Source: JACVCJ01 sp052437175
GTDB taxonomy: Bacteria; Bacteroidota; Bacteroidia; CAIKAF01
Length of the DNA: 64,000 bases
Assembly (NCBI GenBank): GCA_052437175.1
Contig: JBQVOK010000001.1
Span: 687,733 to 751,732 of the forward strand
Reading direction: 5' to 3'
The translations under genes and the position numbers were made by a program. The notes under the pieces are model-generated. The model saw only the letters and a program-made list of their open reading frames with translations. It ran no database searches and was not told the DNA's origin. The first letter of the stretch is position 1, and every line of letters starts with the position of its first letter. Shown in pieces: positions 1-8,698 of the stretch.

Positions 1-40
1 GCAAAGGACCGTATTAGTTTTAGTTATATCTAAAAATATT

Positions 41-68
41 TTTGGTTTGCCTAAAAACTATACCTTTG
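41..68 (+). promoter_or_regulatory. Promoter of the metal ABC importer operon
   Basis: A TACCTTTG -7 box lies at 61-68, with TTTG at 41-44 and a second TTTG at 46-49 as possible -33 elements. The ATG of the first gene is at 73, only four bases past the -7 box, so transcription probably starts at or next to the start codon (leaderless or near-leaderless mRNA). This is inferred from the Bacteroidota consensus. Confidence 0.6.
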
Positions 69-72
69 TGGT

Positions 73-987
73 ATGAAGTACGGGCACGTTTTCACCTTTT
101 TACTGCTTCTGGCATGCCTGGCATGCAGGCCTGCGAAACGTGTGCACGAACGTGTACAGGTGGTTTGTACCACTTCGGTGATCGCCGAACCCCTTTCTGA
201 AATTTTCGGTGCCCATGCCGATGTGCATGCCCTGATGCGCAACGGGGTGGACCCGCATTCCTACAAAGCCGGTATCCGTGACCTGGACGTACTTTCGGAC
301 GCGGATGTGGTGGTGTACAACGGTCTGCACCTCGAAGGTAAAATGGCCGAAGTGCTGGAAAGTTACGGCCGCGAAAAACCTGTGCTGGCCATGAGCGACG
401 GAACGGACAGGCACCTGTTTCTGCAGGCGGAAGAGAACCCGGGGACCTATGATCCGCATTTCTGGTTCGATATGCAGCTGTGGAAGAATGGTCTGCGTTA
501 CGTAACGCACAACATCTGTCGCAAGCAGGCCCTGGCCGATTCACAGGCCGTGTACCGGGGCATGGCGCGTTATTTTCAGCGGCTCGACAGTACCGACCGC
601 GTGCTGCGTTCCCTGCTGGAAGCCGTGCCGCAGGACCGCCGGGTGATCGTGACCAACCACGATGCCTTTCGCTATTTCGGACGAGCCTACGGCTGGGAAG
701 TACGCGGTCTGCAGGGTATTTCTACCGTGGCGGAACCCGGACTGAAAGATATGAACGAACTGGTCGACTTTGTCTGTGCCCGTCATATTCCGGCGGTGTT
801 CGTAGAAAGTAACCTGAGCGATAAATCCCTGAAAGCGTTACGCGCGGGGGCCGCAGCCCGCGGGCACCAGATCGGGCAGGGGGGCAGTCTGTATGCCGAT
901 TCTCCAGGCCCCGAGGGCAGTTACGAAGGTACCTATATCGGCATGTTATACAGTAATGTTAAAACCCTGAACCAAAGTCTGAAATGA
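73..987 (+). CDS. Metal ABC transporter substrate-binding lipoprotein (TroA/MntA/ZnuA family)
   Basis: Captures a transition metal (Mn, Zn or Fe) in the periplasm and passes it to the permeases encoded downstream. The 304-residue protein begins with a hydrophobic leader and a lipobox-like LACLAC, so Cys15 or Cys18 is probably lipidated. Four candidate metal ligands sit at the spacing seen in TroA-type cluster A-I proteins: His62 (in DPH), His129 (in DPHFWFD), His196 (in TNHDAF) and Asp276 (in YADS). There is no His-rich loop of the kind common in ZnuA, which leans towards Mn or a broad specificity, but sequence alone does not settle this. The stop overlaps the ATPase start (ATGA), so the genes are translationally coupled. 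Confidence 0.9.
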   Translation: MKYGHVFTFLLLLACLACRPAKRVHERVQVVCTTSVIAEPLSEIFGAHADVHALMRNGVDPHSYKAGIRDLDVLSDADVVVYNGLHLEGKMAEVLESYGREKPVLAMSDGTDRHLFLQAEENPGTYDPHFWFDMQLWKNGLRYVTHNICRKQALADSQAVYRGMARYFQRLDSTDRVLRSLLEAVPQDRRVIVTNHDAFRYFGRAYGWEVRGLQGISTVAEPGLKDMNELVDFVCARHIPAVFVESNLSDKSLKALRAGAAARGHQIGQGGSLYADSPGPEGSYEGTYIGMLYSNVKTLNQSLK

Positions 988-1745
988 ATGCGATCGAAGT
1001 GCAGCAGCTCCATGTGAGCTACCAGGATAAACCGGTATTGTGGAATATTCACTTCCAGGTGCCAGCCGGCGTAAATTATGCCATTATCGGGCCCAACGGG
1101 GCGGGTAAGACCACCCTGCTGAAGGCGTTGCTGGGCGAAGTAAGACCTGCGCTGGGCGCCGTACGTTTTTTCGGGCACCCGCTCGATGAGGTGCGCAGCC
1201 GTGTGTCCTACGTACCGCAGCGGCAGCTGGTGGACTGGGATTTCCCGGTGAACGTACTTGATGTGGTACTGATGGGACGTTATGCCTCCCGGGGACTACT
1301 GGCCCGCATACACCGCAGCGACCGCGAACGTGCTATGGAAGCCCTGGCCTCCCTGGGTATGGTAGACCTGGCATCGCGGCAGATATCCAGACTGAGCGGC
1401 GGACAACAGCAGCGTGTGTTCATTGCCCGTGCCCTGGCTGCCGATGCCGACCTGTACATTATGGATGAGCCTTTTGCCGGGGTAGACCTGCAAACCGAAA
1501 AGATCATCGTGGATATACTGCACCGCCTGAAAAAAGAGGGCAAGACCACCCTCACCGTACACCACGACCTTACCACGGTAAGTGAATATTTCGACGGGGT
1601 GATCATGATCAACGGGCGCCTGGTGGCCTGTGGTCCGGTGACCGAAACCTTCCGGCACGACAATCTTTCCGAGACCTTCGGCGGTAAACTGCCCATCCTG
1701 GAAAGCGTTATTCAGCAATCGCACAAGAACCCGGTACAAAAATGA
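984..1745 (+). CDS. Metal ABC transporter ATP-binding protein (MntB/ZnuC type)
   Basis: Cytoplasmic ATPase of the metal importer, 253 residues. Walker A is GPNGAGKTT at residues 36-44. The ABC signature LSGGQQQR and Walker B LYIMDEP follow in normal order, with the switch histidine in TVHHD. Length and motif order are standard for the Mn/Zn/Fe chelate class. It overlaps the preceding stop by four bases (ATGA) and its own stop overlaps the permease start in the same way, so the four genes form one operon. Confidence 0.95.
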   Translation: MNAIEVQQLHVSYQDKPVLWNIHFQVPAGVNYAIIGPNGAGKTTLLKALLGEVRPALGAVRFFGHPLDEVRSRVSYVPQRQLVDWDFPVNVLDVVLMGRYASRGLLARIHRSDRERAMEALASLGMVDLASRQISRLSGGQQQRVFIARALAADADLYIMDEPFAGVDLQTEKIIVDILHRLKKEGKTTLTVHHDLTTVSEYFDGVIMINGRLVACGPVTETFRHDNLSETFGGKLPILESVIQQSHKNPVQK

Positions 1746-3007
1746 TCTTTGCCGAAGACTATAATACACTCATCGTAGCGTTTGGTGCGGTACTGCTCAG
1801 TTCGGTATCGGCCGTTACGGGCGTGTTCGCCTACCTGCGCAAAAAGGCGCTCAGCGGCGATGTGGTGGCACACAGCGTATTGCCCGGCATTATACTGGCC
1901 TATATGGCCACGGGTATACGTAATCCGTTCGTGTTGTTACTGGGGGCACTGTTCACGGGCGGACTCAGCATGCGTGTGTCTGAATGGCTCACGGCAAAAG
2001 CCCGCCTGAAGGAAGATGCCGCTCTGGCCTTTACCATGTCTGTATTCTTTGCCGCCGGTATTTTCCTGATGCATTTTCTGCAGACCAGCGGTGCCCTGGC
2101 CCAGGCCGGTATACAGGATTTCCTGTTCGGTAAGGCGGCGGCGCTCTCCCTCGAAGATCTGCTCTGGCTGGGCTCGGCGGCCCTGGTGGTGCTGCTCAGC
2201 GTGATCCTCTTCTACAAACCGATCCTTGTATTTGCGTTTTCCCCCTCTTATGCGGCTTCGGCCGGACTGCCCGTAGGTTTTCTTTCGGTGCTGCTTTCCG
2301 GCGTACTGGTGTGGAACATTTCCATCAGTCTGCAAACCACGGGCGTGGTCATGTCGGCTGCACTTATGATCACACCGGCCGCAGCGGCCCGCTTCTGGAC
2401 AGATTCCCTGAAAAAAATGTTCCTGCTTTCCGCCGTTTTTGGCGCCACCGCAGGCCTTGCCGGGGCAGCCGTTTCTTACCTGGCCGCCGATATGCCTACC
2501 GGCCCCTGGATCGTGGTGGTGCTTACGCTCATCGCTTTTACTTCCTTCCTTTTTTCGCCCAAAGGCCGCGTGCGCAAATGGTGGCAGGCCTGGTCGCACC
2601 GCCGCACCCTGGCTTTGGAGAACGTACTCAAGAACATTTACAAATACCTGGAAAGTGAGGCCGATCCCACCTATTTTATGCCCCGGGCCGTTTCCGGGAA
2701 ATACGGTATTTCCGGCGAAGAGTGGAAAAAAGGCTGGCGGCAGGCCCTGGCCCGAAACCTGGTGGTGAAAGGCAGCAACGGTTACTTTTTCACAGAAAAA
2801 GGCCGTTCCCTGGCTGCCCGTGTGGTGCGTCTGCACCGCCTCTGGGAACTCTATATCCTTAAGTACGCACGCATCCCCGAAGAGTGGGTACATGCCGATG
2901 CCGAACATTTTGAACACTTTATCTCCGAAAAGATCGAAAAAGACCTGTTGCAGCTGCTCGATAACCCGGAGACCGATCCGCACCAAAAACCTATTCCCGG
3001 CCTATGA
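1742..3007 (+). CDS. Metal ABC permease fused to a DtxR/MntR-like metalloregulator domain
   Basis: Residues 1-275 form a multi-pass permease of the ABC-3 (TroC/MntC/ZnuB) family. After a basic linker (RVRKWWQAWSHRR), residues 290-421 resemble an iron/manganese-dependent repressor. A winged-helix part (ENVLKNIYKYLE through FFTEKGRSLA) is followed by the metal-binding/dimerisation part with HRLWE (His365, Glu369), His384, and EHFEH (Glu388, Glu391, His392), ending in NPETDPHQKPIPG, which is typical of DtxR-family C termini. The Glu at 388 matches MntR rather than the Cys of DtxR. In the first helix, however, the positions equivalent to MntR Asp8 and Glu11 appear to be Asn293 and Lys296, so one metal site may be incomplete. 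No free-standing DtxR/MntR gene lies nearby. The domain call is by resemblance; whether it binds DNA or gates transport is unknown. Confidence 0.85.
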   Translation: MIFAEDYNTLIVAFGAVLLSSVSAVTGVFAYLRKKALSGDVVAHSVLPGIILAYMATGIRNPFVLLLGALFTGGLSMRVSEWLTAKARLKEDAALAFTMSVFFAAGIFLMHFLQTSGALAQAGIQDFLFGKAAALSLEDLLWLGSAALVVLLSVILFYKPILVFAFSPSYAASAGLPVGFLSVLLSGVLVWNISISLQTTGVVMSAALMITPAAAARFWTDSLKKMFLLSAVFGATAGLAGAAVSYLAADMPTGPWIVVVLTLIAFTSFLFSPKGRVRKWWQAWSHRRTLALENVLKNIYKYLESEADPTYFMPRAVSGKYGISGEEWKKGWRQALARNLVVKGSNGYFFTEKGRSLAARVVRLHRLWELYILKYARIPEEWVHADAEHFEHFISEKIEKDLLQLLDNPETDPHQKPIPGL

Positions 3008-3894
3008 ACGCATTCTGGATGATATGTACCGGTATACTGGTGGCTGTGTCCTGCAGCTCGCTGGGCAGTTTCCTGATCTTACAGCGCAAAACGATGCTGG
3101 CTGATGCCATTTCGCATGCAGTGCTGCCGGGAATTGCCCTGGCCTACCTGGTTTCGGGCAGCCGTTCGCCTTTTTTTATGATGTTCGGAGCCTCGGTTTC
3201 GGGCGTGTTCACTGCCTTCCTGGTCGAATGGCTTGAAAAGAAGGCCGGCGTACAGACCGATTCTTCCATCGGGGTTACCTATACCTGGCTGTTTGCCGTG
3301 GGCATTATTCTTATTTCGGCTTTTGCGGGCCAGACCGACCTGGACCAGGATTGCGTGCTCTTTGGAGAACTGGTGTACGTACCCCTGAACAAAGTAGAAT
3401 TTGCCGGATTTCGTATCCCCTTGCAAACCTTGCAGTTAGTGCCGGTCACGGGCCTGGTGCTGGCCTTTATATGGCTGTTTTATCCCGCCCTGAAAGTGTA
3501 TTCATTCGATCCTTCTTTTGCGCGTATGCGCGGCCTGCGCGGATTGCTGCTGCATTACCTGTTCATGACCCTGGTATCGCTTACCACGGTGTTCTCTTTC
3601 GAAAGTGTAGGGGCCATACTGGTGGTGGCTTTGCTGGTGGTACCGGCCGTTACGGCGCGTATGCTTACGGGGCGTCTTTCGTTCCTGCTGCTGTATGCGG
3701 CGCTTTTTGCCGTGGCCTCGGTGCTGGGCGGATATGCGGCGGCCTATGCGCTCGATAATACGCTTTCGGCCTGTATTGCCTTATGCAGCGGACTTTATTT
3801 TGCGCTTGTCTTTGGCTTAAAGCAGCTTTTTCTTCAGCGCGTCCAGAAAAAACTCTTTACCCCCGGCCCCGAAGGCCCCGAAGTGCGGGTTTAA
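3004..3894 (+). CDS. Second metal ABC transporter permease (TroD/MntD type)
   Basis: A 296-residue multi-pass inner-membrane protein of the ABC-3 permease family. It shares with the first permease the N-terminal pattern LADAISHAVLPGIALAYL, typical of this family, and ends soon after the last helix with no regulatory domain. Its start overlaps the fusion permease stop by four bases. Two different permeases next to one ATPase and one binding protein is the TroABCD arrangement, so the transporter is probably heteromeric. Its last 78 bases overlap the 3' end of the convergent cysQ gene on the opposite strand. Confidence 0.92.
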   Translation: MNAFWMICTGILVAVSCSSLGSFLILQRKTMLADAISHAVLPGIALAYLVSGSRSPFFMMFGASVSGVFTAFLVEWLEKKAGVQTDSSIGVTYTWLFAVGIILISAFAGQTDLDQDCVLFGELVYVPLNKVEFAGFRIPLQTLQLVPVTGLVLAFIWLFYPALKVYSFDPSFARMRGLRGLLLHYLFMTLVSLTTVFSFESVGAILVVALLVVPAVTARMLTGRLSFLLLYAALFAVASVLGGYAAAYALDNTLSACIALCSGLYFALVFGLKQLFLQRVQKKLFTPGPEGPEVRV

Positions 3895-4635
3895 GGTGTT
3901 TTCGGCAGAATAGGTAAGGGGCTTGCGGGTCTCGAGGGAGTACAGGTCCCCGCCCGAACAGAGCAGCAGCGCATGGCCCGCGGCCGTGTCCCAGATATGG
4001 GTATGCCCGAAACGTATGTACAGATCGGCCTTGCCTTCCGAAATAGCGCCGAATTTAAGGGCGCTGCCCATTTTTTCTACCTGCAGCGGGGCGATCTTCT
4101 CTGCATTTTTAAGCCAGCGGTTCTGCAGGGCATTGCCTTTGGGATCGAGCGTACCACTGAGCATTACCAGTTCGCGGCGGGTACTTTCGGGCGAGCAGGG
4201 CGTTATCTTTTCTGTTTCGAAATGATACTTCCAAACCTGTCCGTTCTCGGTATACCAGCAGCAGTTCTTTACGGGAGAGGCCACCAGTCCGAATACAGGC
4301 ACCCCTTTGCGTACCAGGGCTATATTTACGGCAAACTGGCCGTTGCGCTTCACAAATTCGCGGGTACCGTCCAGGGGGTCCACACACCAGAACAATTCGG
4401 GCGGCGTGGCCGGCATATACATCTGTTCTTCACTGATCACCGGTATGGACGTGGTTTCGAGCACCGTGCGTATAACGGCGTCGGAAGCGGTATCGGCATC
4501 GGTAATGGGGCTGGCATCCTCCTTTTTGCGTACGGAAAACTCCAGGTGATAAACCTGCATAATTTCCTGGCAGGCAAGCTGGGCAGCAAACCGGGCTACA
4601 AAGGCGATAAAACGGAAATTTTCTTCTGCTTTCAT
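3817..4635 (-). CDS. cysQ: 3'(2'),5'-bisphosphate nucleotidase (CysQ-like, inositol monophosphatase family)
   Basis: Predicted to hydrolyse 3'-phosphoadenosine 5'-phosphate left over from sulfate assimilation or sulfotransfer. The 272-residue protein has the Mg-binding DPLDGTREF motif, an upstream acidic EEQ motif and the later WDTAAGHALL motif, in family order. The ATG at 4635 is chosen because it overlaps the ddl stop (ATGA) and gives a family-length N terminus; a longer reading frame upstream lies inside ddl. It is cotranscribed with ddl. The 3' end overlaps the convergent permease gene. Other IMPase-family substrates are possible. Confidence 0.85.
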   Translation of the reverse strand: MKAEENFRFIAFVARFAAQLACQEIMQVYHLEFSVRKKEDASPITDADTASDAVIRTVLETTSIPVISEEQMYMPATPPELFWCVDPLDGTREFVKRNGQFAVNIALVRKGVPVFGLVASPVKNCCWYTENGQVWKYHFETEKITPCSPESTRRELVMLSGTLDPKGNALQNRWLKNAEKIAPLQVEKMGSALKFGAISEGKADLYIRFGHTHIWDTAAGHALLLCSGGDLYSLETRKPLTYSAENTLNPHFGAFGAGGKEFFLDALKKKLL

Positions 4636-5606
4636 GTATTCAGGGTTTCTTCGATCAGGTATGTGAGCACCTCCTTTTCTGAAAGGCCCGCTGCCCTGAT
4701 CTGCTGCGGAAGAAGACTTTCCCTTGTGAACCCGGGAATAGTATTTGCTTCCAGGAAATAAGGCACCGAATCTTTCACGATAAAATCGATACGGACCATT
4801 CCGTTGCAATGCAGTGCAGAATATAATACCCGCGTATATTCATTCAGCTTCAGTATCACTTCCTGCGGCAGGCGGGCCGGTGTGATTTCACTGCTTTGCC
4901 CCTTATATTTGGCCTCGTAATCGAAAAAATCGTTGAAAGGTACAATTTCCGTCACAGGCAGGCAAATCAAATCTGCACCCCGGCGAAAAATTCCGCAGGC
5001 TACCTCGGTACCCTGTATAAATTCTTCGAAAATAGCCGTGTTATCGTGCTCAAAAACGTGCTTAAGCGCTGCCGGGAATTCGTTTTTCTCCCGTATCTTG
5101 TAGGTAGCCACCGAACTGCCGCCGCTGTTGGGTTTCAGGAAGCAGGGATAGCCCGTCCATTCGGTAATTTTATCATAATCAACGGCTTCGTTCCGTTCTA
5201 TCGTAACTGCACGGGCCACCGGTACGCCCTGGGCGGCCGCCAGGTGTTTGGACACCATTTTGTTCATCGTAAGTGCGCAGTTGAGCAGTCCGGGACCTAC
5301 CAGGGGCAGGTTCAGCAGGGCAAAGTAACCCTGTAGAATGCCGTCTTCGCCGGGGGTACCGTGAATAATGTTGTACACCACGTCGAAAGATATGGTTTCT
5401 CCGTTCCGTTCAAAGGTAAAGAAAGACCGGTTCACGGGGCGGCGGGTCCCTTCGTCCTCCACGTACCAGTCCAGCCCGCGTATAACAACCAGGTAGGGCT
5501 CGTACTTTTCCTTGTCGAGGCTTTGGATCACCATGGCCGCACTGTCCATGCTTACTTCGTATTCGCCTGAATTTCCGCCGGCTATGACCGCAACGTTCTT
5601 TTTCAT
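4632..5606 (-). CDS. ddl: D-alanine--D-alanine ligase
   Basis: Makes the D-Ala-D-Ala dipeptide for peptidoglycan. The 324-residue protein shows GGNSGEYEVS at the N terminus, HGTPGEDG, the ATP-grasp region FLKPNSGGSS, and FLEANTIPGFTRESLLPQ near the end, all hallmarks of Ddl. The ATG at 5606 is preferred over an in-frame GTG at 5612. A -7 box on the same strand at 5629-5636 leaves a short leader. The gene is divergent from the PASTA protein gene, which fits a cell-envelope neighbourhood. Confidence 0.95.
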   Translation of the reverse strand: MKKNVAVIAGGNSGEYEVSMDSAAMVIQSLDKEKYEPYLVVIRGLDWYVEDEGTRRPVNRSFFTFERNGETISFDVVYNIIHGTPGEDGILQGYFALLNLPLVGPGLLNCALTMNKMVSKHLAAAQGVPVARAVTIERNEAVDYDKITEWTGYPCFLKPNSGGSSVATYKIREKNEFPAALKHVFEHDNTAIFEEFIQGTEVACGIFRRGADLICLPVTEIVPFNDFFDYEAKYKGQSSEITPARLPQEVILKLNEYTRVLYSALHCNGMVRIDFIVKDSVPYFLEANTIPGFTRESLLPQQIRAAGLSEKEVLTYLIEETLNT

Positions 5607-5628
5607 GTTCACTTGGGTATTTCTTACT

Positions 5629-5636
5629 CAAATGTA
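5629..5636 (-). promoter_or_regulatory. -7 box of the ddl-cysQ operon
   Basis: Reads TACATTTG on the minus strand, 22 bases before the ddl ATG. It matches the Bacteroidota TAnnTTTG consensus. Confidence 0.55.
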
Positions 5637-5784
5637 CAGGGCAGAAAGGCTGTCCTGCAAGGGCCCGCAGGCATTTTATCGGCATTTCATTGTTAACATG
5701 TTGTAAAAGGAGTTTTTGGTCTTGTAATCAGTGGGTTAAATCCCCGGGCGGCAAGGCACGGATGAAGAACTTCGTTTTTTTTAT

Positions 5785-5792
5785 TAGGTTTG
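5785..5792 (+). promoter_or_regulatory. -7 box of the PASTA-T9SS-rluD operon
   Basis: Reads TAGGTTTG, 22 bases before the GTG start of the PASTA gene. The remaining sequence between the divergent ddl and PASTA genes (5637-5784) shows no gene. Confidence 0.5.
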
Positions 5793-5814
5793 TGCGAATA
5801 ACTGAAAGACAACT

Positions 5815-6378
5815 GTGTTTAAGAAAGAGAACCTGAAGACATTCCTTATTGCATTTGTGGCGATGGCGGTCGTTTCTGTACTGCTTTTTATGGGACTGAA
5901 GCTGTATACCCGCCACAGTAACAAGATACTTGTACCCGATGTTACCGATATGCAGATCGAAGAAGCCGGTGGTAAACTGGAGGCCGAAGGTCTGGAGGCC
6001 GTGGTAACAGATACCATGTACATGGCTGATAAAAAGGAATTTACCGTGCTGGACCAGAACCCCAAGTTCAACAGCGAAGTAAAATCGGGCCGTAAGGTAT
6101 ACCTGGTCATTTCGAGCAATAATCCGCCCGAGGTGGAAGTGCCTGATATGAAGGACCTGAGCGAGCGGGAGGCCCGTGCCCAGCTCGAAGCCCGCGGTTT
6201 TAAAGTAGGTAAGGTGATCCAGGTACCGCAATTCGGCGGTGTACTGGGGCTTGCACACAAAGGACAGCTGATACCACCCCGCACAAAAGTACCTAAGGGT
6301 ACTACAATAGATATCCGGGTTGGACGTTATACAAGCGATGATGACACAACTACCGTTCATGAAAGCAGTGCGTACTAA
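5815..6378 (+). CDS. Membrane-anchored PASTA-domain protein
   Basis: A 187-residue protein starting at GTG. A single hydrophobic segment at about residues 9-30 is followed by two PASTA repeats: roughly 40-102 (starting VPDVTDMQ) and 105-170 (starting VPDMKDLS and ending GTTIDIRVG). PASTA domains bind peptidoglycan or muropeptides in Ser/Thr kinases and some penicillin-binding proteins. Here there is no kinase or transpeptidase domain, so this is a stand-alone periplasmic PASTA protein of unknown role. Its 3' end overlaps the following T9SS gene. The ddl gene next door supports a wall-related function, but that is inference. Confidence 0.85.
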   Translation: MFKKENLKTFLIAFVAMAVVSVLLFMGLKLYTRHSNKILVPDVTDMQIEEAGGKLEAEGLEAVVTDTMYMADKKEFTVLDQNPKFNSEVKSGRKVYLVISSNNPPEVEVPDMKDLSEREARAQLEARGFKVGKVIQVPQFGGVLGLAHKGQLIPPRTKVPKGTTIDIRVGRYTSDDDTTTVHESSAY

Positions 6379-8698
6379 AACAGGCATCGGTTTCCTGGCC
6401 GCACTCTGCTGCGGTTTGCTCCTTTCCGGCAGCCTGCGGGCCCAGATCTTTGAGGAGCCCCTCAGCTCGAACCCCCTGCTGAGCCCGGCCAAAGGTACGC
6501 CTAAGCCTAAGGTGCTTTTCCAGCCGGGTTCACAGAACTATTTTGAGCTGGATACCCTGTCACTGCCTTTCTTCGACGATTTCAGCACCAATAAGTTCAA
6601 GGATTTTCGTCCCTATATGTACACGGGCATCACGTCCCGCTTCCAGAATTTTTACGAGGTAGACGATGTAACGCCTTACCCCGACAGTATTTACTGGGTA
6701 AACTCACAGCCTTACAGCTATTCGGTGAACGGCGGTGGTGGTATCGACTCCGTGCTTTCTACCCAGAAGGTAAAGATCTGGGTGTACGATACCATCCTGG
6801 ATCCCTTTATGCGTATCGACAGCATCGAGGCCTGGGCCTACCAGCCCAAACTGGTGCTGGTGAACGGTGTGGTTACAGTGGCTACGGGCGATTACGACGG
6901 CCGTTTTTATAAAAAGGACAAAGAGTACTTCATACACCCGGTGCCGGCCTGGGACCGCAGTCTGTGGGCCGATTTTTATGTATACCGGAACCTGCACATG
7001 CCGGTAAACCCGCCTACCATCGGGGTAGCTACCTTCGACGGTATCGACGAGTACGGGGCACCATACAATTTCCAGGAACCCAACAGTTACGGCGTTGCCG
7101 ATTACCTGACCAGTAAACCCATTGACCTGTCGGCTTTTTCTGCCGCTGACTCCCTGTACCTGAGCTTTGCCTACCAGCCGCAGGGCCTGGGCTTTTTTCC
7201 CGGTCCGCAGGACAGCCTGGTGCTGGAATTCCGAGCTCCCGGCCAGCCCGTATGGGATCATGCCTGGAGTGTGCCCGGAGACGAACTGCATCCCTTTAAA
7301 AAGGTGATGATCAAACTGACCCAGGCCAAATACTTTAAAAAGGGTTTCCAGTTCCGCTTTAAAAACTACGCCGGCCTCTCGGCCAATAAAGACCACTGGA
7401 TGGTAGACTATGTATACATGAATACCAACCGTACGCATGCCGATACCCTGTTCCGCGATATTGCGCTGGTTTCAGCCCCGCCTACGATCCTGGACGTGTA
7501 TACGCGTATGCCTTTCCAGCAGTTCACCAAACCCGACGTGAACGAAAAATGGGAAAATAACCAGATCAGCAACCTCTGGAGTAATGATATCGGCGTGTAT
7601 TACGAACACAGTTTCATCGGTCCGGGGAACAACGTACTTTCGGTATATCCTTTTGATAACCTGCCGGGACAGTACGACACCACCTGCGTACAGCCCTACG
7701 CCACCAACGGGTACGATGCCAATGTGCGCCATACCACACCGTTCTTCAGTTACGATTTTGATGTACAATGGCCGGGCGGCGTACCTTTTACCTCGAAGCA
7801 GGTATTTAAGGTGCAGCACCGTATCCAGGCATTCAATTGCCCCAAAGGCGCAGGCTGGACGCCATTTACGGATATTCATGCCGAGAACGATACTTCGATC
7901 TATACACAGGTGTTCAGCAATTATTACGCCTACGATGACAGTACGGCCGAATCGTCCATATACCTGGGATCACAGGGCGAAGTAACCACCATGTTCGAAA
8001 CCAATTTTGCCGATACCCTGCGTGCGGTACAGTTTCATTTTAATCCGCAGACCAACCCGGTTACCAGCAACAATTTTACCATTGTGGTATATAAGGATAA
8101 CAACGGCAAGCCCGGCGACTCGCTGTACACACAGACCTATGTGCTGCCGCAGTACGCCATGTGGGGCCCCAACGGCTATACTACCTATATACTGACCCGC
8201 CCCGTGCCTGTGCCGGCCGGTAAATTTTATGTAGGCTGGAAACAGAATACCATCTTCAAGATCAATATCGGTTTTGACAAGAACCGCGATAATACCGACC
8301 GTCATTTCTATAAGACCACGGGGTCCTGGAACTCGTATTCAGACCCGGACCTGGGTTACGAGGGTACCCTCATGATCCGCGCCGTGGTGGGCGGACCGGT
8401 TACCCCGGGCGAATTCCTGGGTACCCCGGTGTTTGAAACCCCGGCCGAGATCACCCATTCGCTGCTGCTGTACCCGAACCCGGTCTCAGACCGCCTGTAC
8501 TTCCGTTCCTCTATGGCGCCGGAGAAAATGATGCAGGTAGAGATCTACGATCTGCAGGGACGGCAGGTGCGCAGCGATAACCTGGCCGGATATGAAAGTA
8601 TTTCGGTACAGGGCCTGCAGCCCGGCGTTTACCTGCTGCGTGCCCTGAACGAGGAAGAAGGATTTATACAAACGAAAAAGTTTATTGTAACGCAGTGA
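6359..8698 (+). CDS. Large secreted protein with type IX secretion (type A) sorting domain
   Basis: About 779 residues. A signal peptide ends at the SGSLRAQ site near residue 24. A C-terminal sorting domain of about 80 residues begins LLLYPNPVSDRLYF and contains EIYDLQGRQV, LQPGVYLL and a final KKFIVTQ. These are the marks of T9SS type A cargo, secreted across the outer membrane and usually attached to the cell surface or released. The long middle section is rich in Asp, Tyr and Asn and probably beta-structured; I recognise no catalytic motif. The ATG at 6359 overlaps the PASTA gene by 20 bases; in-frame ATGs at 6338 and 6341 would lengthen the leader slightly. Confidence 0.85.
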   Translation: MKAVRTKTGIGFLAALCCGLLLSGSLRAQIFEEPLSSNPLLSPAKGTPKPKVLFQPGSQNYFELDTLSLPFFDDFSTNKFKDFRPYMYTGITSRFQNFYEVDDVTPYPDSIYWVNSQPYSYSVNGGGGIDSVLSTQKVKIWVYDTILDPFMRIDSIEAWAYQPKLVLVNGVVTVATGDYDGRFYKKDKEYFIHPVPAWDRSLWADFYVYRNLHMPVNPPTIGVATFDGIDEYGAPYNFQEPNSYGVADYLTSKPIDLSAFSAADSLYLSFAYQPQGLGFFPGPQDSLVLEFRAPGQPVWDHAWSVPGDELHPFKKVMIKLTQAKYFKKGFQFRFKNYAGLSANKDHWMVDYVYMNTNRTHADTLFRDIALVSAPPTILDVYTRMPFQQFTKPDVNEKWENNQISNLWSNDIGVYYEHSFIGPGNNVLSVYPFDNLPGQYDTTCVQPYATNGYDANVRHTTPFFSYDFDVQWPGGVPFTSKQVFKVQHRIQAFNCPKGAGWTPFTDIHAENDTSIYTQVFSNYYAYDDSTAESSIYLGSQGEVTTMFETNFADTLRAVQFHFNPQTNPVTSNNFTIVVYKDNNGKPGDSLYTQTYVLPQYAMWGPNGYTTYILTRPVPVPAGKFYVGWKQNTIFKINIGFDKNRDNTDRHFYKTTGSWNSYSDPDLGYEGTLMIRAVVGGPVTPGEFLGTPVFETPAEITHSLLLYPNPVSDRLYFRSSMAPEKMMQVEIYDLQGRQVRSDNLAGYESISVQGLQPGVYLLRALNEEEGFIQTKKFIVTQ

